Notes under the pieces: generated by a model
Seen by the model: only the letters and a program-made list of their open reading frames with translations
Databases searched by the model: none
What the model was told of the DNA's origin: nothing
Made by a program: the position numbers and the translations under genes
From: Helicoverpa zea
Taxonomy: Eukaryota; Arthropoda; Insecta; Lepidoptera; Noctuidae
NCBI RefSeq assembly: GCF_022581195.2
Contig: NC_061455.1
Coordinates: 6,444,120-6,508,119, forward strand
Reading direction: 5' to 3'
Length of the DNA: 64,000 nucleotides
Part shown: one piece after another, positions 14,401 through 28,500 of the stretch
How the letters are laid out: every line of letters starts with the position of its first letter
Position numbering within the stretch: the first letter of the stretch is position 1

Positions 14401-16001
14401 AAACCCATTACTGTAGTAGGCGAGAAAGAAATAGGACGCTTGTGTCGAGTTCTGTTTAAGTAATTGTGTTTCATCCATTCTTTCCTATTTCAAAGTGAAA
14501 TGGTATTATTGATGAAATTTTGCACTCGCACATAATAATATCACGGTTCACCTCACGCCGAAGCTGTAATTTATACGAGCACAATTCACACGATACTTTT
14601 GCTCTTTGATCAGCATTCGATATTATGGACTCCGTTCAAATATTTTTCAATAGTTAACTATTTTGTTTTAGGTGCACATTCTGCCTGAATTAATATCGTG
14701 TTACAAATGTTGTATAATAAAATGCTAACAGTACGTTTCACAAAAAAAAACACGTGGAACAAAAATAAAAAAGCAAAACTATGCAAAGGGAAAATGGCAG
14801 AACGAAATAATTGTATTATTGTAGGGACGAGGACGAAACACGTCATATTAACACATCAATTTTCTTGTAGCATCGACCAACGTAACGAAGTAAAGCCAAC
14901 TCTATCAAACAATCTAAACTCTAATAATAATTTAGTAGCAAGTCAAGGGAAAACAGACCAAATGAGGACCGACCCTGACTGTCATACAGATACAAACTGA
15001 CCTACTTTACTTTTCATTAAAGTGACAACGTCATTCTTCAGAAATTATACTTTGAAGATTTTAAGGATCCAATGTTTAAATTTTCATAATGTGTTCTTAA
15101 TTTCTACCTTTGAAAAAGGTAACTTTTTATTAAATTTCCGCTAATTAAGAACAATATGGCTAATTAAGTACTGGGATGTTTTGGGCCGTTTTTTTGTTTT
15201 GTACCTTGAGGCTTTTTGTTAACCTTTAGGTATACATAGATTATTATGCCAAGAAGGTCTACTCCTCAACATCATAGAAAAAACTGCTTGCGACCGTCGT
15301 GTTAATTTCCACAAAGTTTTCGTTATATAACAGTTTTGTTAGACATTTTTGTTCATTCCACAAATATCCCAAAAAATATATCGCAACTTAGTACACGAAA
15401 ATTTGGAACAAAACGAAACCTAATTGTCCGGTTCATTTAATCAATACAGGCAAAACAGGTTGTTATTTTTAAAACCGTCACGTTTGCAGCGATGCTGTGA
15501 ATATACAAATATTTTCGCTAAATTATTCAAGGCAGTAACAGTTTCCTTTCATGTCACAAATGTGCCAATTTTGTATAAATATTAACTACAATGGAGTGGG
15601 CAAATGACACCCACGGTTGAGCGTAGTCCCATGGTATTGAATTACCATAATCAGTAGGTTAGGTAGATTCTACTAGCCGTAGCGTGTAGGGGAATCCCCT
15701 TGTGTCTCTGTATAATCCCTTTAAACGACTCTTAGGTTATTCGACACACACCTCTGTATTCTAATATGTAATCGTTGTCTTTTGTTTTGCATTGTACGCA
15801 CATGTAAACAAAGTTGGTTTTATTTACTCCTCTTTCTACTTTCCCTGATATTACAGTGACTCAGGTCGCATAGTGTTATTATAGGTATTGTTTTCGTAAT
15901 TGTGATAATGGTTTTTCTTTTATTGATATAATTTAAGTGGAGTATAATCATAAGAGTGGTTTATTTATGATTTTTTACCAGGAAGTACAATAGTTTGAAG
16001 T
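8426..16001. other. Gene-free block with GC-richer patches
   Basis: No gene recognised. Patches around 9100-9260 and 9580-10110 are GC-richer, stop-filled and dense in TAAT/ATTA homeodomain-like cores, which fits conserved noncoding or enhancer DNA but does not prove it. The 100-codon frame at 14698-15000 is lysine/asparagine-rich and unsupported. Confidence 0.45.
14340..14361 (+). other. G-quadruplex-capable G tract
   Basis: Tracts of three, eight and six G's separated by T and AGTT give at least four GGG runs within 22 bases, fitting the usual G-quadruplex pattern. The 88-codon minus-strand frame crossing it (14478-14212) is proline-rich only because of the tract and is not considered a gene. 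Confidence 0.6.
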
Positions 16002-16017
16002 ATTATCTACTATATTT

Positions 16018-16404
16018 AAAAAGTCGTGGTGGCCTAGTGGGTAAAGGACCAATCTCTCAAGTATGAGGGCGCGGGTTCGATCCCAGGTCAGGCAAGTACC
16101 AATGCAACTTTTCTAAGTCTGTATGTACTTTCTAAGTATATCTTAGACACCATTGGCTATGTTTCGGATGGCACGTTAAACTGTAGGTCCCGGCTGTCAT
16201 TGAACATCCTTGGCAGTCGTTACGGGTAGTCAGAAGCCAGTAAGTCTGACACCAGTCTAACCAAGGGGTATCGGGTTGCCCGGGTAACCGGGTTGAGGAG
16301 GTCAGATAGGCAGTCGCTTCTTGTAAAGCACTGGTACTCAGCTGAATCCGGTTAGCCTGGAAGCCGACCCCAACATGATTGGGAAAAAGGCTCGGAGGAT
16401 GATG
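16018..16404 (+). mobile_element. Full-length tRNA-derived SINE, tail type 1, with 16-bp target duplication
   Basis: The element is 387 bp. Its head holds an A box TGGCCTAGTGG (16030-16040) and a B box GGTTCGATCCC (16074-16084), spaced as in a tRNA promoter. The body ends in a tail with GAAGCCGACCCCAACATG, then GGGAAAAAGGCTCGG and a short GATGATG run. The perfect repeat ATTATCTACTATATTT flanks it at 16002-16017 and 16405-16420, showing retrotransposition by target-primed reverse transcription. I recognise this sequence type as a SINE common in noctuid moths; the exact family name is not asserted. RNA polymerase III would be expected to transcribe it. Confidence 0.93.
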
Positions 16405-16420
16405 ATTATCTACTATATTT

Positions 16421-17367
16421 TTGAGGCCTTAAATTGTAGGTACGAAATTTCCACAGAGGCTTAAGACTTCAAAGAATGGAGGCGAACTGTAGGCATAGTA
16501 ACAGTGACGGCTCTAGGCTCTATTCGTTACCGGCGACCACAAGCACAGTCGGCCGAGCGGCTGCGGTACCGTCAGCAAATACCACAGTTAGTTATTTCCT
16601 TCAGAGAACGCCGTCATTATGTACCGTCAACAGAGAAAGCTATTGTGATAGTATACCATCCACCATAGTAACATTATTAATACTTTCTATTTCATTGGTA
16701 TAAGAATATAATATAAAATAAGATGGGGTGTGTCAATAGGGTGATTTTGATAGACTTCTTTACAGCTACGTATTTACTTATTAATATTTTCAAGACTAAA
16801 ATTAACATATTCTTTTTTCTAAATGTAACCTGCTTTGTAGGTAAATAAACAATTACCCACTGTACTTATTGTAACGTGGGCAGAACAAAGCTGTTTTCTA
16901 ATGTATGTAATTACAGTGTTCGTCAAAGAAACGTGCAGAGGACTTTAACATTTTTAACCGAGGTAATTGGCGACCTCTGAGCAATTTTGAATTATGTCAA
17001 CAGTATAAACGTATGATTATAATTAAAATAATTACTTATTAAGATTAAAATCATTTTTAAAAGTAATATTTTCAGTATGTTTATTCATGTATTTCAGTTG
17101 AAAAATAATTGGTACTACATAGGTAACGGTGCCAGCACAAATACGTAACGATTAACGTTAAAAATACCTAAGTAGTGTATCTGCCCCTTCTTCCACTGCT
17201 ACTGACGGGTTTTTAGCATTATACCAATTCACATAGTGTTCTCGAGAACAAGACGACTTTACGACTTAAAGAAAACATTGAATGGCTCTTTCAGATAGTA
17301 CTTATCTAAGGCAGCATAAAATCCAGTCGAATTAAGAACCTTCTCATTTTTAAAAAATTCTTTTTAA
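16421..17367. other. Gene-free sequence after the SINE
   Basis: A 75-codon frame at 16476-16703 lies in a GC-richer patch; it has no recognisable domain and no splice-linked partner. Confidence 0.45.
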
Positions 17368-17553
17368 AATTAACTACTCTAAAAGTCTTATTTGTACCGG
17401 GTACTTGCACCTCGGAATCTTCTCAATACTTTTCCGTAATCATCTATCATCCATATCAGTAGGAAGCGCCTGCCATAACAAACGATCCTCAGGGACTGGT
17501 AGTCACCAGCCGTGACAGATGGCTTGATGATCAGAGCATGCTGTGATGGTATA
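17368..17553. repeat. Dispersed repeat, copy 1 of a nearby direct pair
   Basis: From AACTACTCTAAAA through GCATGCTGTGATGGTATA this ~186-bp block is repeated at 17811-18004, same orientation, about 450 bp further on, with scattered substitutions. The shared core includes GGAAGCGCCTGCCATAAC and GACTGGTAGTCACCAG. The family is not recognised. Confidence 0.88.
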
Positions 17554-17810
17554 AAATTATTTTATATTTAGTTTTGCTACTAATTTACGACTTAAAAACA
17601 TTAAATGGTATAGTTATCGGCACGAATCTTGAGCTCTGACCTTCACCTGCGCAGAAGTAATTTATTGGGTCCCTTTTGTGGTATGAAGAGAGGCGCGGGT
17701 GCGGGCTAAAGCGGTGATTGGCCTGCAGTGCATCGCGTCATAGCCGTCACTCGGGATTGGTTCTTTGCTAATAAATCACTTCTGATAACCTCCCTGTTTC
17801 AATTCGACTG

Positions 17811-18004
17811 AAATCTAACTACTCTAAAATAAAATCTTATTTGTACCGGGTATTTGCATCACGGGATCCTCTCAATACTTTTCCGTAATCATCTATCATC
17901 CATTATCGGTAGGAAGCGCCTGCCATAACAAACGATCCTAAGGGACTGGTAGTCACCAGGCGTGACAGATGGCTTGATGATCAGATCATGCTGTGATGGT
18001 ATAG
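17811..18004. repeat. Dispersed repeat, copy 2 of a nearby direct pair
   Basis: Second copy of the block at 17368-17553; the last ~120 bases are nearly identical. The 257 bases between the copies (17554-17810) are unrelated to the repeat, GC-richer and without a gene. Confidence 0.88.
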
Positions 18005-18841
18005 GTTTATCGACTGATAAAGCATGGTGAAGACTTCAGTTGTGGTGATTATAATCTCTATTTATATGCTAAATGCACTTAACACAAAAGTTTTAACTAA
18101 ACTTAAAAGGGCTTGAAATCAAACTTTATTTTTTTAAATAGCCAAAAAATCGATCGATTGGTTTTGTTCGTTTCCTTGTCGTCCATATTAAAATTCATCA
18201 TCTAATATCACGCTTTTATACCTCTATTTACGTTCATGAAAACATTAAAATAATGCAACTAGAGGTATAAAGAAAACAGTTGCCGTTTACTACAAAACAA
18301 TAATTACTATGAAATTAGGTTAAATCATCTTTCATGAAGTTTTCAAAGCTATAACAGTTTCCACAAACAAGCAGTGAACGCTAAAAGGCAACAATTCAGA
18401 AAATGTTTAAAACTTTCAAAGAATTAATTCAGCTCAAATCCTGTATGCAGATTCTTTGAGATAAGACGAGGCTCGCCTTGTTTGTTTATAACGAAACGGA
18501 TTCAAAGATATCAACGAAATATATATTTGAAAAAATATTAATAAAAGCTTATTACTACATAATGTAATGTTATGTTCCCAGAAATAAAAACAATATTTTT
18601 TTCAAAGCACTTTTGAATAAATAATAAACTACAATGAAATTCATATAAAATGTTCCATTCACCGGCTTTTTAAACACGCATGATTAATAACAACATTGTC
18701 AGCAACAACTAATGACTTTATCACATTAAATTCGGTTTCAAATGACATAACGTAATTATTACAATCATAATTGCGTAAAACAAATGTAATACCTACTTAT
18801 CTAGTTTTAAGTTAATTTGCTGCGCCCTAACACGAACTGTT
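18005..18841. other. Gene-free AT-rich sequence
   Basis: Nothing recognised. Confidence 0.5.
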
Positions 18842-18849
18842 TACCTAGG

Positions 18850-19020
18850 TTTTTTTTAACGATTGCAAAAATCATCAAATGACCCCTCCCACTGTGGGTT
18901 AGCAGCGGTGAGGGAGTGTCAGACTTACTGACTAAAAATCCATCATGTTCCTTCGTAGGCCTTTTATGTACCAGGGCCGCGGTAACTCTTTCGAACAATC
19001 CCGCAGCCCAGCTGGCCGTA
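18850..19020 (-). mobile_element. 5'-truncated LINE 3' end, copy 1, with 8-bp target duplication
   Basis: Read on the minus strand this 171-bp piece includes CTGCGGGATTGTTCGAAAG, CACCGCTGCTAACCCACAG and GGTCATTTGATGATTTTTG, and ends in an A run. TACCTAGG flanks it at 18842-18849 and 19021-19028. The same sequence recurs at 43181-43338, so this is a dispersed retroelement. The LINE clade is not identified. A 63-codon minus-strand frame inside is not a gene. Confidence 0.85.
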
Positions 19021-19028
19021 TACCTAGG

Positions 19029-19435
19029 ATAAGGATGGATTTTTGTAACTGTAACTGTATACCTACCTTTTGCAAAAAAAATATTAACAAGTAAATAAAC
19101 AAATTAATTAAAAACATCCTCTAGTATTAGAGGATCTTCGTATTATTCTATTTATATTATAATGAATGTTTACAAAGACTTGGCAGTCCGTTTACAGCGC
19201 CAACTGCACTAGCTCGGATTAAGTTACAAGCTCTTTGCTCGCTTCATATTATTTAAAACAAAAGGGACTGTTGACAGGAATATGATTCTTGAAGCAAGTC
19301 TTACTTTTGTAGCGAACAAACAACCGTTGAGCTTAAAGAGGGATACTAGAACACTTGAGTGCGATGAAATTGGGTCCTTTTGATAGATCTTGGTTTAACC
19401 ATCTATAACTATTAAAGATTAAGTTTTTTACGAAA
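19029..19435. other. Gene-free AT-rich sequence
   Basis: Nothing recognised. Confidence 0.5.
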
Positions 19436-19585
19436 CCCCGGTAAAGATAGAAGCTAGTAAATTATACATAGTAAAACATAGGCCCGGAACAAATTATTTG
19501 TCTCTTGCAGGAAGCGAACCCGCGACACGCAACCAAACAGCCAATTTCTCGGTTACCGCACTAATCATGCCGTCAAAGTGAAACT
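19436..19585 (-). mobile_element. Degenerate tRNA-related SINE fragment
   Basis: On the minus strand a tRNA-like head (around 19578-19505) contains a B-box-like GGTTCGCTTCC (19520-19510), followed by AAGAGACAAATAATTTG and a run-out into ordinary sequence. The A box is weak. It looks like an old SINE copy; the limits are estimates. Confidence 0.55.
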
Positions 19586-22500
19586 CCCGTGACATTTTTG
19601 TGACTAGCTTCAGTGCCTAAATGTACGTTGGTATGTTTTAGAATAGAATATTCGGAACTTTAAATTATTCGGAGCAAAGTTTGAGAAAGTTTGTTTTAGT
19701 ACACTATTTTCGGCGGCTTTTATAATTCCAACTGAAACTACGGAGGTGATGAATTACAGTGGACTTTCAGGAACTATTATAATTAGCACTTCGATAGTTT
19801 AATTGAGTAGCGTAGCAAGGCTTTAAGGTTCGTTGATGAGTTAAATTAACGTCTGTAAATTATAGCTTCGTCTTTTAGTGTCGAATAGGTTTAGATACGA
19901 CATATCATTCCCAACTGCGAGTCATACTCGAAAATAATTAAGGTGTGTTATGCTTGTTCTCCTTTAAAAAACTCGACATAGAAAATAATTTACTTTGCAG
20001 GTAAATAATACATTTCTTCCTGAATAATTAATGACGATAAGCTTTGATTAAAAGAAATATTCAGTATTGGCTAAGCAGTGTTTCCGAGTTATCAAAATAC
20101 ATATTATTTTATAATAATTTATTTCAGTTAATAAAATTAAGAACCCCGGTCTCGTAAACCATAAACTGTATTAAGACACAGCAATCATTTCTTGAGACCG
20201 TTTTATTTTATTTCATTAGGAATTTGAAACTAGTTTTACTGATTATTTCGCATTTTACATAATTAAATTTTGCAAGCGCTTTAACTCAGCGCCTGAAAGT
20301 GCTTAAATGGCGGAAAATTTTATACAAATAATAAATGGAATGAAAATCAGTTATATTTTTCAATGTTTTATTTAACAACTAATTGACTTTTTAACGTGTC
20401 ATGCAATATTGATGATATTTTATTACCTATCGCCAAACTATGAACAAAGAGCCGAACAGATCCATTTAAATAATGATTATTTAATGGTATCTATATCTAT
20501 TATTCAGTTTTGTTACCTGCCATAAAATTGAACAAAAAAGTAAAGGACCCCAACCCATGTTAATTAAAATATCTTTAACATAATACAATACAAGAAAATA
20601 AAGGACGACACCAGAGAAAAATCGGAATACGTCAAAACTTTCCCTGTTCAGTGGAATAACAATGTACCACATCAAATTATTCACAAATTAGTCCTTGTTA
20701 ATGGTGTTTGAATATTCAACGCGATACGAAATACAAATAAAGGAAATGTCTGGTTGTATTCTTTCCATTTCAATGAAAAAACGCAGAATGGCACACTTCG
20801 TGACGATTCGCTCTTTGTGTTCCACCAGAAATCTATAGATGCTCACTTTGTGTAGGATTTGATAGTGAACGGTTAACTTTGTGTGCCATAGCAAAATGGT
20901 AGAACAAATCGACTTGTTTGTGTGTTGAACTTCACAAACGGTTAACTACAGATAAAGCTTATACACCGCAGTTTTCATGGCACAAAATTATATGACTATC
21001 TATGTATGTACTATAGCTGATAATTTTTGTCAGAAGCCAATCATAACATGTTACGTAGGCAGGTCACACGTCATGGACATCCCAATTTTATACCGTATTT
21101 TTCATAATTATTCATGCAAAACTATGCGAATTTTTCACGCAAACACTGGCGTTTTTTTACGGAAAACAGGTTGTTTTTATTATAAATGCAGCGACCCTTT
21201 ACATCGATCATTCGCGGCTGCTATTGACAGTTTTGTGTTAATTCTGTCAATGTATCCGTGTAATACCTGTTGTTTCCTCTGTTTGTGACATTACATAAAT
21301 GGAACAAAGGTCCTCTTACACCTACGTCAGTGTTTTGATAAAAGGAAATAATTTCCCTTTCACACATCTCGTTTCAAAAAAAGGTGCAGTTTGATGTAAA
21401 AAATCTTTATTATTGTGTACCTAACTACGGTATACCTAGATTACAACAATCCATCGTAAGCCAGCCAGAGGTTAAATTGAGATTTGACTTTGAAGCTATC
21501 CCATTCAAGAACAATAGAAAGCCAAAATGTTCCTAGAAATATTTTGAGGAAATCATTTTCCGTGTATCATGTTGGAAAGTGGCGTCACGTGCTACCAGGC
21601 GCCCAGCTCTATAGAGTGATGTAATTTGCTCGCTCCATTCGACCGACGTACGAGACGCACCCGACCATATCTATTCGGTTTGTATCCCTCTCTAAACATT
21701 CACGTACGGAGCTTTCTCTAGATCTCCTCGGTTTAAGTTGGATCTAAGTGCCGTTTAAATTTCTATTAAAATTAAGAGCCGCTGCTGAAGTTTGACTGTG
21801 TTTAAGGATGAATAGCCCCTTTTTTAGGAAATTATAAAATAGACAATACACCATTAGTGAATTATTAATAATTTAAACCATTAGATAATATAAACAAAAT
21901 ATGATAAATCTACGCATTTATAAAAAAAAAATACTACTACTGAAAGTGAATAAAAATATCCGAGACAGTCAAACGGTCGGATGTTATAATATTTCAGGAA
22001 AACTGATAGACACTATTTCGAAGCCCGGCTTATATACGAGTACCTCGGGTCAAATTGAAGGTCCGCATTTGACCGAATTTCGGCTACGAACAAGGAATAA
22101 GACGTTATTTTTCACATCCTAGCAGATATGAAGTTTTCGTATAAAGGTTTCCATTTATCTCATTTTGGTGCAACAACGCGACCGCTCGGAACTGGCGACT
22201 TTATCAACGGAGGGTATCTTTTACGCAGGTGTTGAACGGAAGGTCCGACTTTCTTCGATTCCCAACTTAAGGTACTATTCACAAGTTTGTTCGGCGTCGT
22301 TTCTATCGATTTTAGATTAAGGAACTTCGAAAACCAGTAAAAACATTCTGTAATAAATTTTCGTACTTTACGTAGGTAGCAACTTAGCAGAGCAGGGTGT
22401 TTCCAACTCGTTGTAAAAGTTTTCAATAATGATTATGACGTCGGCCGCCGAGACTATGCTGTGTGTTTAGTCCGGCCTGGCTTACCGCCGACCTAAAAAT

Positions 22501-25500
22501 GAACCGCTCGCAACTGGGTTTAAGGTTCACAAATTTATCCGAGATTTCACTGACTAATTATCTTACGTACAAGCCTGAGTGATGTACCTACTTAAATTCT
22601 GTTTTTTTTTTTTACCCTTGTAAAATAATTTAAGTATATAACACTATTAATTTCTCGTATTAAAATAATATATTGACATTGTATTAAACAAATAAGTACA
22701 AAGCAAAATTCACCAAAAAATAATTTTATTTCACACATGAGGCCGTAAAAGAATATGTACTAAAATAATTTATTATGTACTTTGTCTGGCGCCGTGTTTT
22801 CAGGCGGACATGAAACATGTTTTACTAAATATTCGAATAAAAAGTAAACCCAGTTCATTGTTAGGCTTACAGCACGAAGCCGACATGAAAAATTTTTGCA
22901 TAGACTTTACTAATAAACTTTTATACCTGAGGAATGAAAAGACTTTTTTATTTTTCAAAAAGAACAATAAAACCGCGTTATGAAAACGGTACGTGGGCAT
23001 GGCGAGGAATCAATGACGATCAAACTTTTGAGAGGAAAAAACTTCAGCAATGTTTAAGATGAAATCGGAAAATTCTTGATTTAAATATGAAGTAAAGCAC
23101 TAGACGTTTGCAATACTCGATCGCTTACTTCTTTTGTTCGCTTCGCACCATTTACGTCGAAGTTTGCATAACAGTCATAATAAACTTAAATTCCGTGCTC
23201 TGAATAAAAACAAGAGGCGAGTAGCGGCGCGGTACAGCATCGTACAACGTATATTAATGACAGTGTTTCTTCGCTCCTCGTTTCCGTTCTTTTGTGATTG
23301 CTCACGCCGGTTTCTCTCCGCTTTTTGAATGGGCACATACGTGAGCGAACAATTGTCCCGGGTATTAAGGTGTTTTTGTGGTAGTCGGATTTACAACGGA
23401 CGTGCTAGTTTGATTAGAATTAAGTTCAAATAATCCTCGTTACACAATCCTAACTCCCCGGCCATGCTACGAGCTAGTTAACGTTTCGCTAACAAAGTCG
23501 ACTGATTATACTAAATACGGATTTAATCAAATTAATCAAACCAATCGGCAATTCATTTCCGGGATCCGCCATTTAGTCGCTTTATTCCAAATCGCCCGTT
23601 GATATCGATAAGTTGTATTTTTTATGTGCGAGACAAAGATCAAAATAATTTATTGTGTCATAGAATACGGAGACTTTTTCCCACATATGTTATGTGAGGC
23701 CAAATCCAGGCTTCTAGCTCCGCATAAAGATGAGAATATGACATGAAAGTCGATAAATTTGGTCAATAGCCATTATACGACGTTGTCAGGGTGCGAAAAT
23801 ATGGAAGTGTGGGGGGGACTTCACGGCTCTTTGATTTAGGGCCGTCGGGCGGCACACAGTTACTGTGGAATGGAAGTGGCTCGAACAACACGCGTGAGAC
23901 TTAATTGTTTGGAATGTCGGCGGTGCGCGGAGCGTGGTGCGGGTGCGTCCTATCGTTACATGCCAATTTGAATGCGAAACGACGTCACGGCTAAACAAAC
24001 GCAGCGAGATTCACGATGCGTAAATACATAAACGGCTATACGTGTGGATTATAGCTCTGCTTCATGACACCATTGCACTGATAACCTTAGTATAAACACC
24101 TTAGTAACCGTATGAAGCCGTAAAAGTTCACATAAAATATAATAGAATAAAATACTTTTGCTATATTATCTAAAAGTTTACGTGAGTGTCCGTTTTAGAA
24201 TTTATTACTTCGACAGTTCAGGTTTGTCCCCGGAGGCATAGTCCGCAGGTCTCCTCCAGCATCGCAGTGAGTTTACATCTTTGGGGCGGGAGGGACTCTA
24301 GCACTGGATACGGAGCGCCGCAGCTGGCAGCCATCCGAGCGGACATAAGTATATCTAGTACAACCTAACGAAATAGAAAATACCATTATTCTTCTCTCAA
24401 GACAAGGAGGCGTTCAACCAATGTTATTTACAACCAGGTTTGTTTATTGCTTTACGTAAAAATAGTGATGTATCACATTGAAGTCGCAATTTGCACGACA
24501 AAGAACTTGGCTCGGTCTGTGTCAGCAGTCATTAGGGAAATACCCATTATTTGGAACTTATTGGGAAATATTTGTGTCACAAAAACACGGAATGCACGTT
24601 CGTGCTTCCACGCCACTAATATTCTCCTCGCTAATTTTATTGCGACCTATTGTATTACAAAGGCATTAATAGCACCACTAATCCGTTTTTTATACAAAAA
24701 TAAGTATTAGAATCACATTTGCAGTCACATTTACAGGTGAAAATAAACTTGATTTTTACTCACGAAAGAAATGTTTTATCATTGTTCACAGCGGAATGGT
24801 CATTATTTACTCATTATCGTCACTTGGGCTGGACTCACGTAATCCAACACAAATACACACCTAAATGAATAATGAATGAAAGTTCAACACTGTAAACGCC
24901 TTCTCCTTACTATCGATTCATTTAAAATTCACAAAGAAATTTAACAATTTAGGTGGTTCCTTCGTCATTTACTTCCAGTTTAAACTTTCCAAAATGATAA
25001 TACGGTAAAGAATACAAACAATAATTACAGTCTAAGTGAACTTTCCGAACTTTGAACAGTTTGAACGCTTGGGGTCCTTTCAATTACAGGGTAAGCAGAT
25101 TTCCGAGTAAAAGCAACAAAAAGTTAATATAGCTTGTGGTAACGGAAAACGCTTTGATAGAAGACACACACTAGTAAACCATTAATATAAATGAGGGTAA
25201 GGAACGACTTGATAGACTTCGAACATTAAAATAATCAATTTTCATCGATGCAGAGGATAGATAAGCGTCGATCAGGAAAATAAAACCATTAGGCGCCATG
25301 GGAGAACACGTGTACTCAAACCGAAAACACATTCTACAACGCCAGCCAACTATAACATCCCTTTCAATCTTGTATCTGTCAACCTTCCAATATTCCGCAT
25401 GTACGCTCTATAATAAAATGAGGCAATCATCGGTATCCCATATATTGGAAGCACAAAATGAATAAGAATTTATAAGTGAGATATTTCATGTGCAGGCTCA

Positions 25501-28500
25501 TTTTACTGGGCCGCAGCAATCTTGGGGCATTGGCATTCAAATTGATGGTGAGGGTACGTTTCACCATTAGAGGGGACTTATTAATTCCCCTTTCGACAGG
25601 CCGACCGAGGAGGCAATAAATTCACCTCAACCAAAGGGATGACCAATTTCAGAACATTTACGAGCCACAAATTACGCGACCGTTGAAATATACTGAGCTA
25701 GGGACGGCGAGGCCCGGCCACGCGGCCGAAGAAAAAGCCCAAATGTTAATTTAATGTTGAGAGCTACAGAAATTGCTTCAATCCTCAACATGAGAGAAAT
25801 ATTGGCCCTGCCCGCGAAAAGGTCCAAATACTAATTTTATGCAGGGCAAATGAGCCGAGGGCAGGGCGTTGAATCGATATTCATTTGGCTAAGCGTACCG
25901 TTAATTTTTCCTGGCGAACGATATCATGAATATTACGTATCTACTTAGTTTTATAAGCGGTCTTTCATTATTACTGAATTTATACTTTGTTCGCCACAAT
26001 GTACCTAATTTACAGAGTGAACAGTCGCTTTATGTTTATATACGTGGCCATTTACATACTGTGCTTTTGTGTCGATGTTGAGTGCACGGGTAATGACGTA
26101 ATTTAATTCATGTGAACATTAAGAAACATTACCGCGCTGGTACCTATAAATTGACATTTACACCAACCACATGTAGGTATGTTTGGAAATACCGAATACA
26201 AAGTAAGCCCGCGCAAAGCGTAACTTTGAATATTATTCGTACATTAACGTACATGAAAATATTATCGCCATATCCATGATACGACGGCTCGCAGAAGTTA
26301 TGACGAAAAAAACAAAACATTCGGCAAGTTTGCGCTTTTAATGTCAGTTTTATTTGTTCGTCGATATATCTGAGCCAGTTCGGGGCGCTGTGCTAGCTAA
26401 CTGTTTTATCACTTTATTGCATGAGATGGCATAAACTTGTGTGGGAGATACCAATAAAACATTGCTGTAGGGAAAATAGACGTTTGTTTACATAATATCT
26501 CGATGCTATACACTCATACCTACGTGAAACACTAAATCGAAAATCAGAAGGGTCATGTCAACCGCGGACGGAATGTCGGGTCGGGAATGCTAGCTATGCC
26601 AAAGATAAGCAAATATCAAACCCACGGCCTTTTAATATTTCTTCAAATGTATTAAAGTTTTTTATTTCTTTAATCTACATACAAATGAAACATGTCAGCA
26701 ATTTCTTTCGTGAACCGTGCCTATAAAGTCACCTAATTACTTCGCCAGAATTTGTATGCCGGTCTAACAATGGAAGAAAGGTCTCCTATCTTTTTATGTG
26801 AGTTTTAACGAACGCTGAGGTTTATAAAGTAAAAATATTCAAAACGGAAAGTTTTGTAATCTGAATAGAATAAAAAAAATTTGTTTGGTTGTGTTGTTTC
26901 ATTATTCTGTTTAGAATATACAGCTTGTTATTAAAATATTTCTCATTTCCAAGTACCAACATACACGCTTGCACGAATTCTTGCTGCGTAGAATATTACC
27001 AATTCCCACATCTGTACTTTACTTTCATTATTTATATTTTATTCTGTAAAACAAACGTCATAATATGACTAAGTGACTATTAACTAAAATACTCTAGGGC
27101 CCACAGAATGCTCGAAACCTAATATGAAAATAAAAGAATATTATCTTAAAACGCAGAAACCTGTTTATTTGGGATGAAATATATTTACTATAATAATAAA
27201 GACAGCTTAGTGCCGCCTATTTGCGGCCGTGTGGGGGCAATGAAAAATAATGTGGTGCCTATTAGGAATCTAATTGCTCTATGTATAATTTTCCTTACGT
27301 ATTAGATTTTATTGCAGCTGCGGGTTTTATAAAGCATTCGATATCTTAGATACTAATTAATATGAACCATTTATTTATCAGTAATTGAAAGCTGAGATCT
27401 TTAATATTCTGTTATAAATCTCATAACTAAAACCTAATGAATACAAATCTAAAGCTGTTTATCTCCACATTTACAAACTAAAGCCCGAATTCAATCAAGC
27501 GCAGATAACAAACAGCAAAACCAATGAAATCAAAAGGACAAAACGATTGGACACGTCTACCAAAAGATATCACAGATTATAGAAACCCTGTAAAATCATA
27601 ATAGAAGATCACAATACAGTCTCGTTCGGTGGATATTTCTACATAAAATGGTCCTAGGAGTCGGTCCGGTCCCGCAATATCTCTGTCATGGCTCCCCGCA
27701 TTCGAAAATTGGATTTAATTAGCCCGCAGTATAAAACCGACCGCCTCCGGCACGCGTGTGTTAAACGGTTACCCTCTACGCCTGTACGGGTCTAATCCTA
27801 CCCTCCTATATAGTATATGTATGTATGTGCATACGTAGGAGTATATCTGTCTTTCTATCCGCGGTTGTATTTGTTTAGCCACTGCGTTTGTGGGAAAAGT
27901 TACCTCATCATTTTTGATTTGGGATGACTTTTTTGTGTTATTGAATTGTTATCGTCACATAAAGATCTTGATAAATGTGATCAATTTATACCTACATTTT
28001 TGGACACGGCCAAGTCCATAATTGTTATTTTCTGGACAATGCTATAAAATAGCGTATGAGAAACAATTCCATTAAACCATGGAAACAAATCAATACATCT
28101 TTCAGTATTCTGTCAGTCTCACACGCTGAAAATATGCGAGCTGTCCGAAACAGCTCATGCTAAAATCCATCGTGTGCCACAAGGACCATCATAACAAAAG
28201 CCAGACTCCCATAAGTTACGTCTGACGCTAAAAACTCTAGGTTGTGTCAATAACAAAAGTATTTTCGTAAATCTTTCCTAATACTAATACTTTTACATCA
28301 CAAATAATGTAACAAAGAGATAGACGATTTTTGATATGACAATGTCACCTCCGTTCGGCTCGACTATTTCTGTTACATTCACTTCGTGTAAGCACAATCA
28401 ACTCGAAGTAGACACTATAAATATTTTCGTGGCCTCATATTATGATAGGTGATAGCTTCATAAAATACAATAATGACCGCCTACTGTTTAAATTTGGTAG

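Noticed and set aside
14698..15000. 100-codon plus-strand frame rich in Lys and Asn
   Set aside because: Composition follows the A-rich DNA; no domain recognised.
21036..21047. CYDW-encoding bases on the minus strand, resembling a TMTC motif
   Set aside because: Flanking residues do not fit the family and the frame soon closes; judged a chance match.
20977..21288. 103-codon plus-strand frame
   Set aside because: No family motif, no splice partner, composition like surrounding AT-rich DNA.
24220..24350. Short GC-rich minus-strand frame (about 43 codons) as a missing TMTC exon
   Set aside because: The translation does not match any TMTC signature and lacks convincing splice sites.
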